From the NCBI RefSeq assembly GCF_029962605.1, contig NZ_CP124750.1, positions 2,232,001 through 2,296,000 of the forward strand: a stretch of DNA of 64,000 nt, written 5' to 3'. This stretch comes from Serratia sarumanii (GTDB taxonomy: Bacteria; Pseudomonadota; Gammaproteobacteria; Enterobacterales; Enterobacteriaceae). The notes beneath the pieces were generated by a model, which was not told the DNA's origin, did no database searches, and worked only from the letters and a program-made list of their open reading frames with translations. This document shows positions 61,911-64,000 of the stretch, piece by piece. Positions within the stretch are counted from its first letter, which is position 1. Each line of letters starts with the position of its first letter. Both the position numbers and the translations under genes were made by a program.

Positions 61911-63208
61911 GCCTCGCGTTTGGGCGGCGGCGCCGAGTGATACACCGACACCGGCCGCAGGCCGCGCGACACGGTGGTGGCGATCACGCACGAGAGCAGA
62001 ATGCCGGGCAGCAGCGCGTATTCGCCGGTCATTTCAAACACCATCAGCGCCGCCATGATTGGCGCATGGGTGGTGGCGGCCAGCAGGGTGGCCATGCCGG
62101 TCAGCGCCAGCAGCAGCGGCACCGCCGCATCCATGCCCGGCCACAGGCCAAACAGCTGACCGATGATCGAACCGAGCGCGGCGCCGACGAACAGCGTCGG
62201 GGTGAAGACCCCGCCCGGCGCGCCCGACCCGCTGCTGGCGAGGATCGCCAACAGTTTGCACACCAGGATCGCCCCCAGCAGCAATACCCCCGGCGGCGCG
62301 ATCAGCAGCGCCTGTACCACGCTGTAACCGTTGCCCCACACCTGCGGGAACAGCAGCGAAAGCAGCCCGACGATCAGGCCGCCCAGCGCCAGCTGCAACG
62401 GCGGCTTCAACCGCAGCGAGCGGAAGGCATGGCCGGTGGCGGTCATCAGCCATAAAAACAGCGGCCCACCGGCGCCGGCCACCACGCCGACCAGCGCCAT
62501 CAGCAGGTATTGCGTCGGCAAGGGGGCGGCGAGCGGCGTCACCAGATAGAGCGGCGCCTGGCCGCCGTTGAGCAGGTTGGTCATCAGCAGGGCGCTGACC
62601 GCGGCGATCACCACCGGGCCGAGCGAGGCCAGCATCAGGGTGCCGAACAGGATCTCGGCGATAAACAGGCTGCCCGCCAGCGGCGCATGATAGGCGCTGG
62701 CCATCCCGGCGGCGGCGGCGCAGGCCACCCACAGTTTCCACTCTTTCTCGTGCGTAAAGCGCTGGGCGAACAACGAGCCCACCAGCGCCGCCAGCAGGAT
62801 CATCGCGCCTTCGCGGCCGATGGCGCTGCCGCTCGACACCACCAGCAGCGACGCCAGGCACTTCACCAGGCTGGCGCCGGTGTCCAGCTTGCCGTTGCCG
62901 GTCTCGATCGCTTCCATATAGTCGGTGGGCGCCGCCGGGCGCTGGTGGCGGTAGCGCTGATGCATATACAGCAGCAGGCCCGCCGCCAGCCCGCCCAGCG
63001 CCGGCGTGAGGGCGCGCCGCCAGCCGGGCAGCGCGGCGGCGGCGGCCACCAGGCTGCCGTCGGCATTGCCGAGCAGCAGCCACTCGAGGCCAATCATCGA
63101 ACGGTGGAACAGCCACACCGCCAGAGCGGCGGCGACGCCGATGAACACGGCGATAAACAGGCTGCGCAACAGGGCGCGATAGTGGTGCAGATGGACCAAT
63201 CTTTTCAT
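61907..63208 (-). CDS. clcB: ClC-type chloride channel/antiporter ClcB
   Basis: A 433-residue ClC-family membrane protein, similar to E. coli ClcB (418). The signature [11 protein letters not shown] carries the gating Glu, with [15 protein letters not shown] in the second half. The first conserved motif (SGS-type) is present as SSGSAIGRE. ClcB and ClcA help in extreme acid resistance in E. coli. It has about 10 to 12 membrane helices. Adjacent to bioD2 in E. coli too; here DUF2938 and MerR intervene. Its 3' end overlaps merR by 4 bases. Confidence 0.94.
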   Translation of the reverse strand: MKRLVHLHHYRALLRSLFIAVFIGVAAALAVWLFHRSMIGLEWLLLGNADGSLVAAAAALPGWRRALTPALGGLAAGLLLYMHQRYRHQRPAAPTDYMEAIETGNGKLDTGASLVKCLASLLVVSSGSAIGREGAMILLAALVGSLFAQRFTHEKEWKLWVACAAAAGMASAYHAPLAGSLFIAEILFGTLMLASLGPVVIAAVSALLMTNLLNGGQAPLYLVTPLAAPLPTQYLLMALVGVVAGAGGPLFLWLMTATGHAFRSLRLKPPLQLALGGLIVGLLSLLFPQVWGNGYSVVQALLIAPPGVLLLGAILVCKLLAILASSGSGAPGGVFTPTLFVGAALGSIIGQLFGLWPGMDAAVPLLLALTGMATLLAATTHAPIMAALMVFEMTGEYALLPGILLSCVIATTVSRGLRPVSVYHSAPPPKREA

Positions 63209-63333
63209 GCGTGGGCAGCGTCGTGAGAAAAATCAAAGGGTCATCAGCGCATTGTGCTTGGCGCTCCGGCCGATGACCAGTGAATCTTTAGCAAACTGCG
63301 GCGTGGGCGGGGCGGCGAGCGCCCCGGCGTGGG

Positions 63334-64000
63334 TTATTGCGGCGTCAGCACCCGGCGCGTGCGGCCGGAGCTGAGGTAGTCGGCGATATAATCCTGCGAG
63401 ATTTCGCCGCTGTAGCGGCCGTCTTCATCGACTATCGGCATCCAGGAGGTGTTGTGCTCGTACAGCTTCGACAGCACCACGCGCAGGTTCTCCTCCGCAC
63501 GGGCGGTGACGCGGAAATGGTGCAGGCTGTCGGCGCAGACGCCCGGCGCGCCGCGTGCCTCGCGGCGCTTGACGTATCCCAGCGGCTTGCCGTCGGCGTC
63601 CACCACCGTCACCGAGCGGGCGTCGATATCGTCCATCAGCCCGAACGCTTCCACTAGCGGCGTCTCCCGCCGCACCGTCACCGTTTCCTGTTGATCGGCC
63701 ACGTCGCCGGCCTGCACCAGCAGCAGGCGCTTCAGCGTGCGATCCTGGCCGACAAAGGAAGCGACGAAGTCGTTGGCCGGTCGCGCCAGCAGCTCATCGG
63801 CGCTGGCGTTTTGCACGATTTTGCCCTGGCGGAACACCGCGATGCGATCGCCGAGCTTCAGCGCTTCGTCGATGTCGTGGCTCACCAGCATCACGGTCTT
63901 TTTCAGCTGGCGCTGCATGTCGAGAAACTCGTTCTGGATGGTTTCGCGGTTGATCGGATCCACTGCGCCGAAGGGTTCATCCATCAGCAGCACCGGTGGA
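63334..64000 (-). CDS. osmV: Osmoprotectant ABC transporter ATP-binding subunit OsmV (partial)
   Basis: The C-terminal 222 residues of an ATPase cut by the window edge. Visible are Walker B (VLLMDEPFGAVDP), the H-loop (LVSHDIDEALKLGDRIAVF) and two CBS domains (about 110-215 of the fragment) with the closing MPIVDEDGRYSGEISQDYIADYLSSGRTRR. This closely follows Salmonella OsmV/OpuCA of the OsmU system, which imports glycine betaine and choline-sulfate. The N-terminal part with Walker A lies beyond 64000. The rest of the transporter is likely on the same strand downstream or outside the window, but cannot be seen. Confidence 0.9.
   Translation of the reverse strand, partial: PPVLLMDEPFGAVDPINRETIQNEFLDMQRQLKKTVMLVSHDIDEALKLGDRIAVFRQGKIVQNASADELLARPANDFVASFVGQDRTLKRLLLVQAGDVADQQETVTVRRETPLVEAFGLMDDIDARSVTVVDADGKPLGYVKRREARGAPGVCADSLHHFRVTARAEENLRVVLSKLYEHNTSWMPIVDEDGRYSGEISQDYIADYLSSGRTRRVLTPQ

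Overview
The window reads as a chromosomal segment of an enterobacterium of the Serratia group, most likely Serratia marcescens or a close relative. The evidence is the high GC content, proteins close to E. coli K-12 orthologues but clearly diverged, a RovA/SlyA regulator nearly identical at its N-terminus to the Yersinia/Serratia form, a Serratia-type chromosomal ampR-ampC pair, and an RsaA/SlaA-like S-layer protein. Every base lies in or beside a recognisable gene. I saw no rRNA, tRNA, insertion sequence, prophage or CRISPR array.

The backbone is the replication-terminus side of the chromosome in the same order as E. coli, read in reverse: slyA, slyB, anmK, mliC, pdxH, tyrS, pdxY, gstA, dtpA, nth, rsxE/G/D/C/B/A, ydgK, ydgJ, add, malY, malX, malI, ydgA, manA, fumC, tus with its Ter site, ynfM/ynfL, mlc, bioD2 (ynfK), clcB, then the start of an osmV-type osmoprotectant transporter cut by the window edge. 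A perfect 17-bp match to the E. coli TerB core lies 12 bp upstream of tus.

Serratia-specific cargo is inserted at several points: (1) an S-layer-like protein between tyrS and pdxY (5.2-8.3 kb); (2) a 9-kb accessory block between gstA and dtpA (10.3-20.2 kb) with a DapA paralogue behind a long structured leader, a YedJ-type HD hydrolase, two SnoaL-like proteins, a Rid protein lacking the key arginine, an APH(6)-like kinase, a cupin, benE/sutR with two palindromic operators, and a Tat-exported prolyl-oligopeptidase; (3) a Rob-like AraC regulator on the opposite strand inside the rsx operon; (4) yfeH and an AAA ATPase, then a DeoR regulator with a Nudix hydrolase and a deoxyribosyltransferase-like protein, around add; (5) ampR-ampC plus a LysR/serine-hydrolase pair after malI; (6) a two-domain GH3 hexosaminidase with a DigH-like lipoprotein after tus; (7) a divergent MerR/DUF2938 pair before clcB.

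Three functional themes recur. Cell-wall turnover: anmK, mliC, ampR-ampC, GH3 and DigH-like glycosidases. Redox stress: the Rsx complex that in E. coli keeps SoxR reduced, nth, fumC, gstA, and a Rob-like regulator placed inside rsx. Vitamin B6 and sugar metabolism: pdxH, pdxY, malXY/malI, manA, mlc. Regulatory sites read directly from the sequence include a SlyA autoregulatory palindrome, a PhoP box upstream of slyB, paired operators at benE/sutR and malX/malI, helically phased repeats at the DeoR/Nudix locus, a MerR-type dyad, and the ampC promoter.
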